From contig JAUIER010000020.1 in the NCBI GenBank assembly GCA_030429765.1, positions 1-64,000 of the forward strand: 64,000 nt of DNA. Reading direction: 5' to 3'. The notes below the pieces were generated by a model. That model was not told where the DNA came from. It ran no database searches and worked only from the letters and a program-made list of their open reading frames with translations. A program made the position numbers and the translations under genes. Positions 40,186 through 48,740 of this stretch are shown piece by piece (within the stretch, counting starts at the first letter, position 1; every line of letters begins with the position of its first letter). The stretch is from a bacterium. Lineage in GTDB: Bacteria > Omnitrophota > Gorgyraeia > Zapsychrales > Zapsychraceae.

Positions 40186-41157
40186 CTATTTATCAAAAAA
40201 GTAGAAAAATCGAGGCAATGTACCGGCCTCTTCTTTAAGTACAAATACTCGTTTATTCTTCAATACGTAAGAAACCTCACTATCCGGATCCAGAATATTT
40301 CCAAAGATCCTGGCCCCCGTGGGGCAAGCCTCGAGACATGCGGGCAACTTTCCTTCCCTGGTCCGATGCAGGCAGAAATGGCATTTTTCGACAACGCCCT
40401 TAGGGCGCGGACGATTCGACAAATAACTCATACTTGGATTAATCCGCTCCTTGGGAATATTCGGTTCGGCAAAATTGAAGCGCCGGGCCCAGTACGGACA
40501 GGCCGCCTCACAGTACCGGCAACCGATACACCAATCATAGTCGATGACCGTGATACCGTCTTTTTCCTGCCATGTCGCCTCGACCGGACATGCCTTGGTG
40601 CACGGCGGTTCTTCACACTGAAAGCATTGAACTGGAAGATAGAATGAATCATCTTCCGGGACTGTTTCCGGATTGTAATCGCGCGTTCCCTGTTCCATAT
40701 CAAAGGTGCCTTTGGGCATTTTAAAGACGCTGATATACTGAATTTCCGGGCTTCGCGATTGATTGTTTTCGTTGACACAGGCATGGACGCATCGTCGACT
40801 ACCATTGCAACGCGACAAATTCAGCGCATAGACATACTCGACACCGTCCATTGGTTTGATATCTTTGACTTCGGCATCAACACCATATCGCTCTTTCACC
40901 TTTCGTTCTATGCGTTTGAGAACACGATCCAATTCTTCAGACGACATTTCTTTATAGTGCTTCTGAACGAACTCTTCAGCGGTCAATGTGTCTTTGAGCA
41001 ACCTCAAGGGAGACATCGCGGCCACAAGCGCTGCCGCTCCGGTCCCAACGACCGCAGAGCGTTTAAGAAAATCACGCCGGCTGACTTTCGTGTTCATGAA
41101 GCCGTCGGAATGATCACTTGATGAAGGTGTATTATCCTGATTGTTATCGGGATGCAT
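40186..41157 (-). CDS. Tat-exported [4Fe-4S] ferredoxin subunit (DsrO/HmcB-like)
   Basis: 323 aa from the ATG at 41157 (GAGGA upstream). A GTG four codons earlier is less likely. Tat signal SRRDFLKRSAVVGTG lies near residue 25. Four Cys clusters for [4Fe-4S] centres: CNGSRRCVHAC, CFQCEEPPCTKAC, CIGCRYCEAAC and CHFCLHR with CLEAC. This is the standard partner of NrfD-type proteins, on the periplasmic face. Overlaps the tetraheme gene by 14 nt. Confidence 0.92.
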   Translation of the reverse strand: MHPDNNQDNTPSSSDHSDGFMNTKVSRRDFLKRSAVVGTGAAALVAAMSPLRLLKDTLTAEEFVQKHYKEMSSEELDRVLKRIERKVKERYGVDAEVKDIKPMDGVEYVYALNLSRCNGSRRCVHACVNENNQSRSPEIQYISVFKMPKGTFDMEQGTRDYNPETVPEDDSFYLPVQCFQCEEPPCTKACPVEATWQEKDGITVIDYDWCIGCRYCEAACPYWARRFNFAEPNIPKERINPSMSYLSNRPRPKGVVEKCHFCLHRTREGKLPACLEACPTGARIFGNILDPDSEVSYVLKNKRVFVLKEEAGTLPRFFYFFDK

Positions 41158-41779
41158 GTGATTCCTCACTCGTCATTAATTGATTGAGAAAGCTGATATA
41201 ATTATTAATGTTTGGCGCCGGCGACGGCTGCATATCCGGAAATTTGGGCTGATGCGGATTATGACACTCCACACAGGTCAGTTTTCGGGTTGGACCGCGT
41301 TCTGTATCCCAGTAATCATTCATCCGTCCATGCACACCGGCTTCCCAGTCTCGATATATCGGACCATGGCATTGCAAACAACTTTTGTGACTTTGGTCAA
41401 ATGCCACATCGTAACCATTGATGTCAAGAAGCCTCTCGCGGTTGTCCGGACTATGACATGTGGTGCAGTAATTGTTGGCCCCGTGTTCGAGGATGACATC
41501 CGGATGCGCCGATATGTACGATTTCTGCACGTCAGATGGTTCTAAGACGCTATGGCAATCGTTACATCGATATGAATATCCATCTTTGACATAAATTGGA
41601 TTTAAGGCCGGTGTCCGTGCAGGTTTTTGACTGAAGTTTGCCTGGTCTACCGTTGGATGGATGACCCGTTTAGGCGGTTCTCCCCAGATATCCACGATAA
41701 AGGAGATGGCCAGTACGAGAAATACCACGGCCATCCACCAGAGATAGTTGTTGTTTGAATTTTTGGACGTTTTACCCAA
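41144..41779 (-). CDS. Membrane-anchored tetraheme c-type cytochrome
   Basis: 211 aa. One N-terminal anchor helix (about residues 12-32), then four CxxCH motifs: CNDCH, CTTCH, CLQCH, CVECH, spaced through residues 70-175. It resembles NapM/NrfH-like electron carriers but not NapC in detail. The start is TTG, since the first in-frame ATG would cut into the anchor; ribosome site is weak. It probably links the FeS/NrfD module to the NapB-like cytochrome. Confidence 0.85.
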   Translation of the reverse strand: MGKTSKNSNNNYLWWMAVVFLVLAISFIVDIWGEPPKRVIHPTVDQANFSQKPARTPALNPIYVKDGYSYRCNDCHSVLEPSDVQKSYISAHPDVILEHGANNYCTTCHSPDNRERLLDINGYDVAFDQSHKSCLQCHGPIYRDWEAGVHGRMNDYWDTERGPTRKLTCVECHNPHQPKFPDMQPSPAPNINNYISFLNQLMTSEESHASR

Positions 41780-41794
41780 TAGTTGCTCTTTTCC

Positions 41795-43138
41795 TTAGAA
41801 ACTCAGAACCGTCTGTACATAGAAGAAATCGGCATCCTCCGCGGTGCCCGTATCCTCAAGATAGTCTCCAGCAAAGAAATGTGAGTATCCGACCATCAGA
41901 TTGGCGTAATCACACACCTTGTACTTGACGAGTAAATCAATTTCTTGTCCGACGGACGAAGACGCGCCGGCTGCCGTGGCACGTTTAATGGCTCGACCGG
42001 CAGAATAAAGATTATCATCCGGCGTATCCAGATAAATCAGGTGATAATCGGCTTGCAGCTTGAGCTTCGGGCAGGGTTTTGCGGTAATCTGAAACCGGTA
42101 GTTGTTGATATTCTGCAGGCTGGCAAAATCCATGTATCCGTAAAACAGGTGATTGGTGGGATAAAGATTTTGAAAAGTTTCACGTTCCGAGTCGCTTGCA
42201 TTGCCGTCGCCTGAGGCATAGTCAAATTCAAATGCGATGCGCGGTTTCCAGGGGATATCAAACGTGTATCCAAGAATAAAAACCGCCATCTGGGCGTCGA
42301 CGTCAAGCGCTCCGGAATTACCGAACTGCTTGGCCGCCTCGATTTCAAAATCGAACGCCGTGTCCGGAATAATTCCTTTGATCCGGCCGCCGATGGTGTA
42401 GTCTTCTACCTCTCCGTCGCCTGTCTGCCCAAACGATACGGTTTTGCCCTCTGTATTCCGATGCAGCATGTACTGTTCCACGGTCAGATGATCGCTGTGT
42501 CGATAGACCCCGTAATAACCGGCCAGATCATCATTCGATGAGCCGTCAAAGAGGTCGTCGGATTCCCTTGGTGATTTGTTGGGTGTTTTATCTCCGGCAA
42601 AGAAGTCCAATTTGAATTGCCCGTCCGCAAACTCCAATATAATCTTTCCCGCGTCGAAAGTTTGCGCGATATTAGACCAATTAAATCCGCCCAGAAGACG
42701 CTGCGCTCCATACGATAATTCCTGACGTCCAAACCTGAAACCCGCGGAGGTTAAATCTATTGGCTCAATAGACGTGAAGGTCGGGATGTATTGCAGCCAC
42801 AACTGCCGCGTCTCCATCCAATCTTCAAAAGCGGCCTTGGAGCCTCCGATACTGTCATTAGTTATCCGGGAATCCTGGAATTGATAAAAAAAGCGAATGT
42901 CATCCGTGGGCTTGAGGAGCGTACTGACGCGGACCCGCCACAATGAAAAACCCTTGTCATCTTCGACCGCCTTATTGAAATCAAAGTCGGACTTCCATTC
43001 ATAACGGTGCCGCAACTGGACATCAATCTCCGCCCATTCCGGCAGATATTCGTTAATAATGCTGCCGGCCTGGACCGCGGGCGTGCCGGCGCATGCCATC
43101 GTGATAAGAGCAACGATGAATGACAGGATTCGTTTCAT
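41795..43138 (-). CDS. Outer-membrane porin (alginate-export-like barrel)
   Basis: 447 aa from the ATG at 43138 (AAAGGAGA 7 nt upstream). Signal peptide residues 1-24 (GTPAVQA). Mature region begins with LRHRYEWKSDFDF and continues as about 18 amphipathic strands ending in a C-terminal Phe. It belongs with large anion-selective barrels of the alginate-export type. Placed first after the regulator in a nitrate reductase operon, it may admit nitrate to the periplasm (inference). Its start overlaps the regulator stop. Confidence 0.82.
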   Translation of the reverse strand: MKRILSFIVALITMACAGTPAVQAGSIINEYLPEWAEIDVQLRHRYEWKSDFDFNKAVEDDKGFSLWRVRVSTLLKPTDDIRFFYQFQDSRITNDSIGGSKAAFEDWMETRQLWLQYIPTFTSIEPIDLTSAGFRFGRQELSYGAQRLLGGFNWSNIAQTFDAGKIILEFADGQFKLDFFAGDKTPNKSPRESDDLFDGSSNDDLAGYYGVYRHSDHLTVEQYMLHRNTEGKTVSFGQTGDGEVEDYTIGGRIKGIIPDTAFDFEIEAAKQFGNSGALDVDAQMAVFILGYTFDIPWKPRIAFEFDYASGDGNASDSERETFQNLYPTNHLFYGYMDFASLQNINNYRFQITAKPCPKLKLQADYHLIYLDTPDDNLYSAGRAIKRATAAGASSSVGQEIDLLVKYKVCDYANLMVGYSHFFAGDYLEDTGTAEDADFFYVQTVLSF

Positions 43139-43560
43139 TTTTTTCTCCTTTGCGCGGTTTGCATGATCTTTCCCAGCGATTTTTGTTGGAGCTCTCGAAT
43201 AAGCTCGGACTTGACCTTCTTCCATGTATCATGGACCGGACAGGGGGCGTGATGATTACAATTCGGCAGCCCCATGATACACCGTTCAAACACATCCTGA
43301 CCGTCCACGGATTGGATAATCTCCAGCAGCGAGATATTATCTGGATGAGAGGTGAATTTATAGCCGCCTCCCGGCCCGGGAACAGCGTCGAGAATGCCGG
43401 CGTGCACGAGCAGCTGAAGGCCTTTGCGGGTAGATGTCTCCGACACACCGGCCTTTTTGCAAAGCTCTTGGGCGAGAAAATTGTTCTCATACTCTTTGAT
43501 CGGGATGGTTGAGAGCGCGCTGAGAACATGCTCGCATCCCTTTGAGTAAATCTTAAACAT
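43135..43560 (-). CDS. Rrf2-family regulator with putative Fe-S cluster
   Basis: 141 aa from the ATG at 43560 (AAGGA 5 nt upstream). Winged-helix Rrf2 domain: NFLAQELCKKAGVSETSTRKGLQ and GPGGGYKF. A C-x6-C-x5-C cluster (CIMGLPNCNHHAPC) matches the [2Fe-2S] or [4Fe-4S] ligand loop of IscR/NsrR. It likely senses NO, O2 or redox state and controls this operon, of which it is the first gene; the porin start overlaps its stop (ATGA). Confidence 0.9.
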   Translation of the reverse strand: MFKIYSKGCEHVLSALSTIPIKEYENNFLAQELCKKAGVSETSTRKGLQLLVHAGILDAVPGPGGGYKFTSHPDNISLLEIIQSVDGQDVFERCIMGLPNCNHHAPCPVHDTWKKVKSELIRELQQKSLGKIMQTAQRRKK

Positions 43561-43577
43561 CTGAATCCTTGGGTTAA

Positions 43578-43599
43578 TTATGGACAATTATATCCACAA
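43578..43599 (-). promoter_or_regulatory. Dyad over the -10 box: candidate autoregulatory operator
   Basis: A 22-nt imperfect palindrome, on the minus strand TTGTGGATATA/ATTGTCCATAA, matches at 7 of 11 symmetric positions and covers the -10. Size and A/T-rich form fit Rrf2-family operators. Binding by the regulator 18 nt downstream would block transcription. Confidence 0.4.
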
Positions 43600-43615
43600 T
43601 ACAAAAACATTTCAA
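43587..43615 (-). promoter_or_regulatory. Sigma70-type promoter of the Rrf2-porin-nap operon
   Basis: On the minus strand, TTGAAA (43610-43615) and a perfect TATAAT (43587-43592) are 17 nt apart, about 27 nt from the regulator ATG. This is the only strong promoter seen for the 10-kb operon. Confidence 0.65.
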
Positions 43616-43666
43616 GCGTAAAAAGATTTATTCTGTCCTTTGGCGTGCACTTCATTAGGCCAAAAG

Positions 43667-44182
43667 TCAGGATTTTTTTTCTAATAATGGCCGGGTGATA
43701 AAGTTGATGATTTCCTGATTGGTGATCATGCCGAGAATCTGTTTATCCGGATTGATAATGGGGATGCAGCTGACCTTGCGTCGATGCATGCTGAGAATGG
43801 CCCGGGCGACGGTATCGTCCGGTCCGAGTGTGATGGGATCGTCCCACATAATCGATTTGAGGATATACTTATCCAGCGAATCTTTGAGATAAAAACTGTC
43901 ACCATCGATGATATAGTTGGGATCGGTATACTGGGCCTCGCCCAGAATCTTACGCGGGCTATGCGTTTTGTACAGATACTTGGGGCTGATGAGGCCGACG
44001 AGCTGGTTCGTGTCATTGACCACAACTAAGTGGCTGGCCTTATGCGTCTGAAATAATTCCTGCGCCTTGACCAGGTCGGAATCCTGATGAATTTTGACGG
44101 GATTAAGGTTCATCACATCTCGAATAATAGCCGTTTCCAACAACGTCTTGAGATGGCTGTCCTGTTCATAAATTTTTTGCAT
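43667..44182 (-). CDS. CBS-domain-pair protein
   Basis: 171 aa consisting of two CBS motifs: residues about 18-70 (VMNLNPVKIHQDSDL, VVVNDTNQLVGLIS) and about 115-165 (MWDDPITLGPDDTV, IINPDKQILGMIT). Such stand-alone modules bind AMP, ATP or similar nucleotides and regulate a partner. No partner is evident; the operon regulator upstream on its right side is separated by 100 nt. Confidence 0.85.
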   Translation of the reverse strand: MQKIYEQDSHLKTLLETAIIRDVMNLNPVKIHQDSDLVKAQELFQTHKASHLVVVNDTNQLVGLISPKYLYKTHSPRKILGEAQYTDPNYIIDGDSFYLKDSLDKYILKSIMWDDPITLGPDDTVARAILSMHRRKVSCIPIINPDKQILGMITNQEIINFITRPLLEKKS

Positions 44183-44269
44183 GCTCTCCCCCTCTGCACT
44201 GGCATTGACTAATAGTTCAATTTTAGAGCAACATATCGGGTTGAGCCATCTTTTTCCTGAAATTTTCAG

Positions 44270-44602
44270 CTAGGAATCGGTGGGTTCCGATGGAGAGGAT
44301 TTTGTCGACGTTTTTTTTCTCAAACGGGCCTCCACTTGATCCAGCCAGTGGGCCACAAAGGGGATTTGAGTGAGGATGATCAACAGACCGATCGGTATAA
44401 AGACAAATGCCGGACCCGGTAAAAAGATTAGGATAATTCCAAAAAGGGTGACCGCCACACCGATTCCGATACGTATCAGACGTTTGATCGGGTTTTCTGA
44501 TTTTGGAAAGTGTTCAGCGTAGGTGCGAAACCGGTTGCCGGGCTCGCCCTTTTTCAGGACCTTCACATGTTTGTTGATGTGCTTGCGGATCTTTCGTTTC
44601 AT
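44270..44602 (-). CDS. PGPGW-type small membrane protein
   Basis: 110 aa. Two hydrophobic helices (about residues 45-62 and 65-82) enclose LPGPAF, the signature of the PGPGW transmembrane family, which has no known function. The N-terminus is very basic and the C-terminus Ser/Thr-rich. It follows mgtE by 26 nt on the same strand, so cotranscription is likely. Confidence 0.75.
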   Translation of the reverse strand: MKRKIRKHINKHVKVLKKGEPGNRFRTYAEHFPKSENPIKRLIRIGIGVAVTLFGIILIFLPGPAFVFIPIGLLIILTQIPFVAHWLDQVEARLRKKTSTKSSPSEPTDS

Positions 44603-44628
44603 GAGTTTACTTCACAGACAGCGGCAAT

Positions 44629-45981
44629 CTAGTTCAGATAGGACAATGACATCGTCGCAAATCCCAGGGCCAATAAAAATCCGCACATGTCGGTCACGGT
44701 CGTCAGGATCGGACCGGAAGCCAGCGCGGGATCTTTGCCGGATCGTTGCAGAAACAGCGGGATTAATCCACCGAGGCTGACAGCGACGATGGTGTTGACC
44801 GCCAGCGCCCCGCCGACAACTAAACCAAAGAGGACATTCCCCTTCCACAGCCAGGCCGCCGCGCCGAGCAGCAGGCCGAGGATCAAACCGTTAATCAGGC
44901 CTACACCTAATTCCTTGAGCAATACGCGTCCGAGTTCATGTGGTTTTACCAGACCTAAGGTTAACTCCCGAATGCTGACCGCGACTGCCTGATTGCCCGA
45001 GCAGCCGCTCATATCGGAAATGATCGGTAAAAAGACGGCTAGAGCAATGACCTCTGATAGTGTTTCCTGAAAAAATGCAATCACACTTGCCGCAATAATA
45101 TTCAGGATGATGTTGATGCTCAGCCACGACAAACGTCGTTTGCTACGCTCGCGTAACGGCATCGACCTAAGCTCTTCACCGCCCACAATCCCGCTGGCCT
45201 TGAGATACGTGTCGGTGTTCTTGTCATCATAGGCTTCCAGAATATTCTTACGACGGACCACCCCGACAAGCTTCTGTGCGCCATCGACCACCGGCAGTCC
45301 CAGAAATTTGTGATCTTCAAAGATTTGAACCATGTCATCCAGAATCATGTCAACGGGAACGGACAACGGATCCTTGATCTTCAGATCCCTGACCCGCGTG
45401 ATACGCGGTGAAAATATTAAATCGCGCAGACGTATGACTCCAGCCAACGATCCATCAAGGGTGGTCAGGTAAATATACTGCGTCTGAAAGTCGGAGTATG
45501 TTGAAGCGTTTCCCTGTAAATCATCCAGGACCTCACCAATCGTTGAATCTTCCGGAAATGAAATATAGTCGGTCTGCATGAGACCGCCCGCGCTGTCTTC
45601 GGGATACTGGAGGATCTCCCGGGCCTTTTGCGCGTCTTCCGATGACATTTCGCCGAGAATCGCCTCGGCTTTATCATCCTCCATATCCGCCAAGATATCG
45701 GCCTGATCCGTGGTCGAAAGACTGTCGACAATCTCAAAGGCGTCCCGGCTGGGCAGCAGTTCGACGAGATCGGCCGCCTGCTCATCTGGCAGCTCCTCGA
45801 GCAAATCGCCGGCGTACTCTGAAGGCAGCAGCAGGAACATCGCCCGGATGGTTTCCGGATCCAGTCGTGAGAATGCGCGGGCCCGTTCCGAGACCGAGAT
45901 CTTTTCAATCAGGGAAACCAGGCGTTTGGCGTTACCCTTTTCGATGGCCTTTTTTAAATTGATCCAGGGTTGAGTGAGCAT
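44629..45981 (-). CDS. mgtE: Magnesium transporter MgtE
   Basis: 450 aa, complete. N-terminal superhelical domain (ELLEELPDEQAADLVELL, about residues 20-130), two CBS motifs (about 140-265), then five membrane helices with the Mg-binding PIISDMSGCSGNQAVAV segment. The cytosolic part closes the channel when Mg2+ is plentiful. No clear ribosome site precedes the ATG. Confidence 0.95.
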   Translation of the reverse strand: MLTQPWINLKKAIEKGNAKRLVSLIEKISVSERARAFSRLDPETIRAMFLLLPSEYAGDLLEELPDEQAADLVELLPSRDAFEIVDSLSTTDQADILADMEDDKAEAILGEMSSEDAQKAREILQYPEDSAGGLMQTDYISFPEDSTIGEVLDDLQGNASTYSDFQTQYIYLTTLDGSLAGVIRLRDLIFSPRITRVRDLKIKDPLSVPVDMILDDMVQIFEDHKFLGLPVVDGAQKLVGVVRRKNILEAYDDKNTDTYLKASGIVGGEELRSMPLRERSKRRLSWLSINIILNIIAASVIAFFQETLSEVIALAVFLPIISDMSGCSGNQAVAVSIRELTLGLVKPHELGRVLLKELGVGLINGLILGLLLGAAAWLWKGNVLFGLVVGGALAVNTIVAVSLGGLIPLFLQRSGKDPALASGPILTTVTDMCGFLLALGFATMSLSYLN

Positions 45982-46012
45982 AAATATTTTGGGTTGATCG
46001 GTTTACCGCGGC

Positions 46013-46018
46013 ATTATA
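46013..46018 (-). promoter_or_regulatory. -10 element upstream of mgtE
   Basis: A perfect TATAAT on the minus strand, 32 nt before the mgtE ATG. No matching -35 was found. The short leader excludes an M-box riboswitch. Confidence 0.3.
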
Positions 46019-46056
46019 CAAGCTTTTAACAGGCACGGTGATATAAAAATAAAAAA

Positions 46057-46770
46057 CTAACAGCAGCCCTTCACGTCGGTGCGATCCGACTCGTGACAAC
46101 GGATCATGTTGTAGATCAGCGCGCCGCCTACGGCACCGACAACGGGGCCCAGGATATAGGCAAACAGATGGTTCCAGTTGCCCGCGATCAGTGCCGGCCC
46201 CAAGCTTCTGGCCGGATTCATCGATGCGCCGCAGACAGATCCGGCAAACATCGCGTTGAGCAGGACCGTCCCGCCAATCGCGATTCCCGCCGCCTGCCCC
46301 ACCGCACGATAATCTGTCGCGACGGCCATGATCACGAACATCAGCATAAATGTCAGGATGATCTCCCACACCAACGCTGTCATAAACATCCCGTCCGCCG
46401 GAAGGGTCACTCCCATGTTCATGGTTTGTCCGGGTAAGCGTTGTAAGAACAGTCCTTTGAGTGTCACCCAAAGGGTGGCGCTTCCGGCTAAAGCTCCGAG
46501 GCTCTGAGCGAGGATGTAGGGTAAGATTTGCGCGGGCGGAAAATGCCGGCCGATGCTAAAGGCAATGGTGACGGCCGGATTAAAATGCGCGCCGGAGATG
46601 TGACCGACGGCATAGATCATCACCATAACCGTTAGTCCGAAGGTCGCCGCGATTCCGGCGTGCCCGATGGCGCCTGCCTGAATCTGATTGACCAATACGG
46701 CCCCGCATCCCGCAAACACAATCGCAAAGGTCCCAATGAACTCGGCGATACATTTTTTGATCAGTGTCAT
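46057..46770 (-). CDS. Aquaporin/glycerol-facilitator family channel
   Basis: 237 aa, six helices and the two half-helix motifs: HFNPAV near residue 63 and SMNPARS near residue 182. The narrow second pore half matches aquaporin-type more than glycerol channels. The ATG is 2 nt after the modC stop and its ribosome site (GAGGA) lies inside modC, so it is translated from the molybdate operon. That linkage is unusual. Confidence 0.92.
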   Translation of the reverse strand: MTLIKKCIAEFIGTFAIVFAGCGAVLVNQIQAGAIGHAGIAATFGLTVMVMIYAVGHISGAHFNPAVTIAFSIGRHFPPAQILPYILAQSLGALAGSATLWVTLKGLFLQRLPGQTMNMGVTLPADGMFMTALVWEIILTFMLMFVIMAVATDYRAVGQAAGIAIGGTVLLNAMFAGSVCGASMNPARSLGPALIAGNWNHLFAYILGPVVGAVGGALIYNMIRCHESDRTDVKGCC

Positions 46771-46772
46771 AT

Positions 46773-47669
46773 TTATGTTTCCTCAGATTTTATAGACAAT
46801 GGTTTTACGATAATCGGATTGAACGCCTTGGTGGCGACCAGTATTGTATCACCCGGTTGAAGTCCCTGCCATTCTTCTTTGCTGGCCACGATCCTCGACA
46901 GGTGCTGTCCGATTTGCAGTGTGATGACCGATAATGGTTCGTCGGGTTTAATGTCGACAATACGTGCCGGAAAACGAAATTTACCGCTGCATAAATGTTC
47001 CTGAAAGAACCGGTCGGGAGCCGCGTCATGCTTGATTTGTCCATCCGCGAGCATTAACACGCGTCGCGACATGCGCACCACCTCGCTCAGATCATGTGTG
47101 ACGAATAGTGTCGGTATGTTTACCTTTTCGTGCAATTGCAGCAATTCATCCTGCAATTGGATACGCAATTTGAGATCCATCGCGGACAGGGGTTCATCAA
47201 GGAGGAATACCGACGGTCGACGCAGCAGCGCACGGATTAACGCGACCCGCTGCTTCTGTCCGCCTGACAATGTCGATGGTTTCTGATCAGCCAGGGAGTC
47301 CAATCGCATGAGTGCGAGATACTCCTGGATCAACCCGCGGCCTTCACCATCAATGACGGCATACTCGAGATTCTGACGCAGCGTCATATTGGGGAACAGC
47401 GTGGCATCCTGAAACACCATACCGATCGAGCGTTGTTGAACCGGCCTATCGATGCGTTGTGAGTGATCAAACCAGATCTCATCATTCACGACAATCCGTC
47501 CTTGGTCCGGATGGGTAAGTCCCGCGATCATCCGTAAGATCGTGGTTTTTCCTGATCCTGATTCACCGAATAATGTCACCAGTTCGCCCGGTCCTATCTG
47601 GAAGCGTGCGTGAAGTTGCTGGTCGCCGCCCGAGCTGCGTATTTTTTTCTTAACATCAACGTCGATCAT
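46773..47669 (-). CDS. modC: Molybdate ABC transporter ATP-binding protein ModC
   Basis: 298 aa from the ATG at 47669, overlapping the modB stop (ATGA). Walker A GESGSGKTT, signature LSGGQKQR and Walker B FLLDEPLSAMD are intact. Residues about 230-298 form a C-terminal TOBE/Mop regulatory domain that can bind oxyanion. It powers molybdate import for the cofactor of NapA. Confidence 0.93.
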   Translation of the reverse strand: MIDVDVKKKIRSSGGDQQLHARFQIGPGELVTLFGESGSGKTTILRMIAGLTHPDQGRIVVNDEIWFDHSQRIDRPVQQRSIGMVFQDATLFPNMTLRQNLEYAVIDGEGRGLIQEYLALMRLDSLADQKPSTLSGGQKQRVALIRALLRRPSVFLLDEPLSAMDLKLRIQLQDELLQLHEKVNIPTLFVTHDLSEVVRMSRRVLMLADGQIKHDAAPDRFFQEHLCSGKFRFPARIVDIKPDEPLSVITLQIGQHLSRIVASKEEWQGLQPGDTILVATKAFNPIIVKPLSIKSEET

Positions 47670-48340
47670 GCCACCACCTTCGCCATTCGTCGATTCAGGA
47701 TTTGAAACACAAACAAAATAACAAAACACATCACAAAAAGGATGATCGAATACATGTGCGCCGCGCCATAGTTTAACGCCTCAACCTCGCTGTACACCGC
47801 GATCGACGCGACCCGTGTTTGATTGGGGATATTGCCGCCGATCATCAATACGACACCGAACTCGCCGATTGTATGCGCGAAGGTCATCACCAGTCCCGTG
47901 CCGATGGCGGTGAAGCTGTTGGGTAATATCACATGAACAAAGGTGCTCAACGATGAACGCCCCAGTGTCCATGAGGCCTCAAGCCAATTGCGCGGGAAGG
48001 ACTGAAAGTGAGATTTAATCGGATTGACCATGAACGGCAGACTAAAGATCACGGAGCCGATCACCAGCCCCGCGAAGGAGAAGACAAAACGGGTATGGAA
48101 GATCTCTTCCAACCATCCGCCAAATCCCGCATTGGGATTAAAGATCAGCAGGATATAAAAGCCCAGCACCGTCGGCGGTAAGACCAGCGGCATGCTGACG
48201 AGCGGTTCAATGAAAACCTTCCAGCGGGCCTTGCCAAATGCCAGCCAGTAGGCCAGCGGTAATCCGAGAATCAGCAGAATCACGGTGGTGACGCTCGCCA
48301 ATTTAAGAGTCAGCCAAATCGGCGATAGATCAGGCATCAT
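47666..48340 (-). CDS. modB: Molybdate ABC transporter permease ModB
   Basis: 224 aa, about five or six helices. The ATPase-coupling loop (EASWTLGRSSLSTFVHVILP) and the following AHTIGEFGVVLMIGG are diagnostic of ModB. The start overlaps the end of the Mop-domain gene by 11 nt. Confidence 0.95.
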   Translation of the reverse strand: MMPDLSPIWLTLKLASVTTVILLILGLPLAYWLAFGKARWKVFIEPLVSMPLVLPPTVLGFYILLIFNPNAGFGGWLEEIFHTRFVFSFAGLVIGSVIFSLPFMVNPIKSHFQSFPRNWLEASWTLGRSSLSTFVHVILPNSFTAIGTGLVMTFAHTIGEFGVVLMIGGNIPNQTRVASIAVYSEVEALNYGAAHMYSIILFVMCFVILFVFQILNRRMAKVVA

Positions 48341-48740
48341 CGGCCCCCTCGATCAGCATAATATGATTCGCCGGGATCAGCCATTGAACGGTTTCATTGG
48401 GCTGGATGGACATCAATTGAAGGGCGTTTGTGTCAACAATCCCGTAAACAGTCTGCTGTTGATAGCTGAGTTCCACCTTGGATAGGATTTCTCCATGTGT
48501 GATTGATCGAATGGTCGCCGCATGAGCATTGGTGATCGTGGGCGATGGCGCATTGGATTGGCTCAGAATTACATCGGTGGGTTTGAATGCCAAATCAATG
48601 CCTTGATCAATGTGATACGTGTGGCTGTCATCCGACTGGATGATGAGGGCGTCAAATCGGTCTGCACCGACAACGACCGTGACGCGGCAGACTGATGGGG
48701 TGACGTCAATGGATGTGATGCGTCCGGTCAGGCGGTTCAT
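48330..48740 (-). CDS. Stand-alone Mop/TOBE molybdate-binding protein
   Basis: 136 aa with two Mop-like beta-barrel repeats, residues about 1-62 (NRLTGRITSIDVTPS, LAFKPTDVILSQ) and about 72-130 (NAHAATIRSITHGEILSKVEL, WLIPANHIMLIEG). Size and duplication resemble ModG-type molybdate-storage or sensing proteins. Inserted between modA and modB, it overlaps both neighbours. It may buffer or sense cytoplasmic molybdate. Confidence 0.82.
   Translation of the reverse strand: MNRLTGRITSIDVTPSVCRVTVVVGADRFDALIIQSDDSHTYHIDQGIDLAFKPTDVILSQSNAPSPTITNAHAATIRSITHGEILSKVELSYQQQTVYGIVDTNALQLMSIQPNETVQWLIPANHIMLIEGADDA

Noticed and set aside
45950-46056. M-box-like Mg2+ riboswitch before mgtE
   Set aside because: The space between the -10 box and the ATG is about 25 nt, far too short for an M-box.
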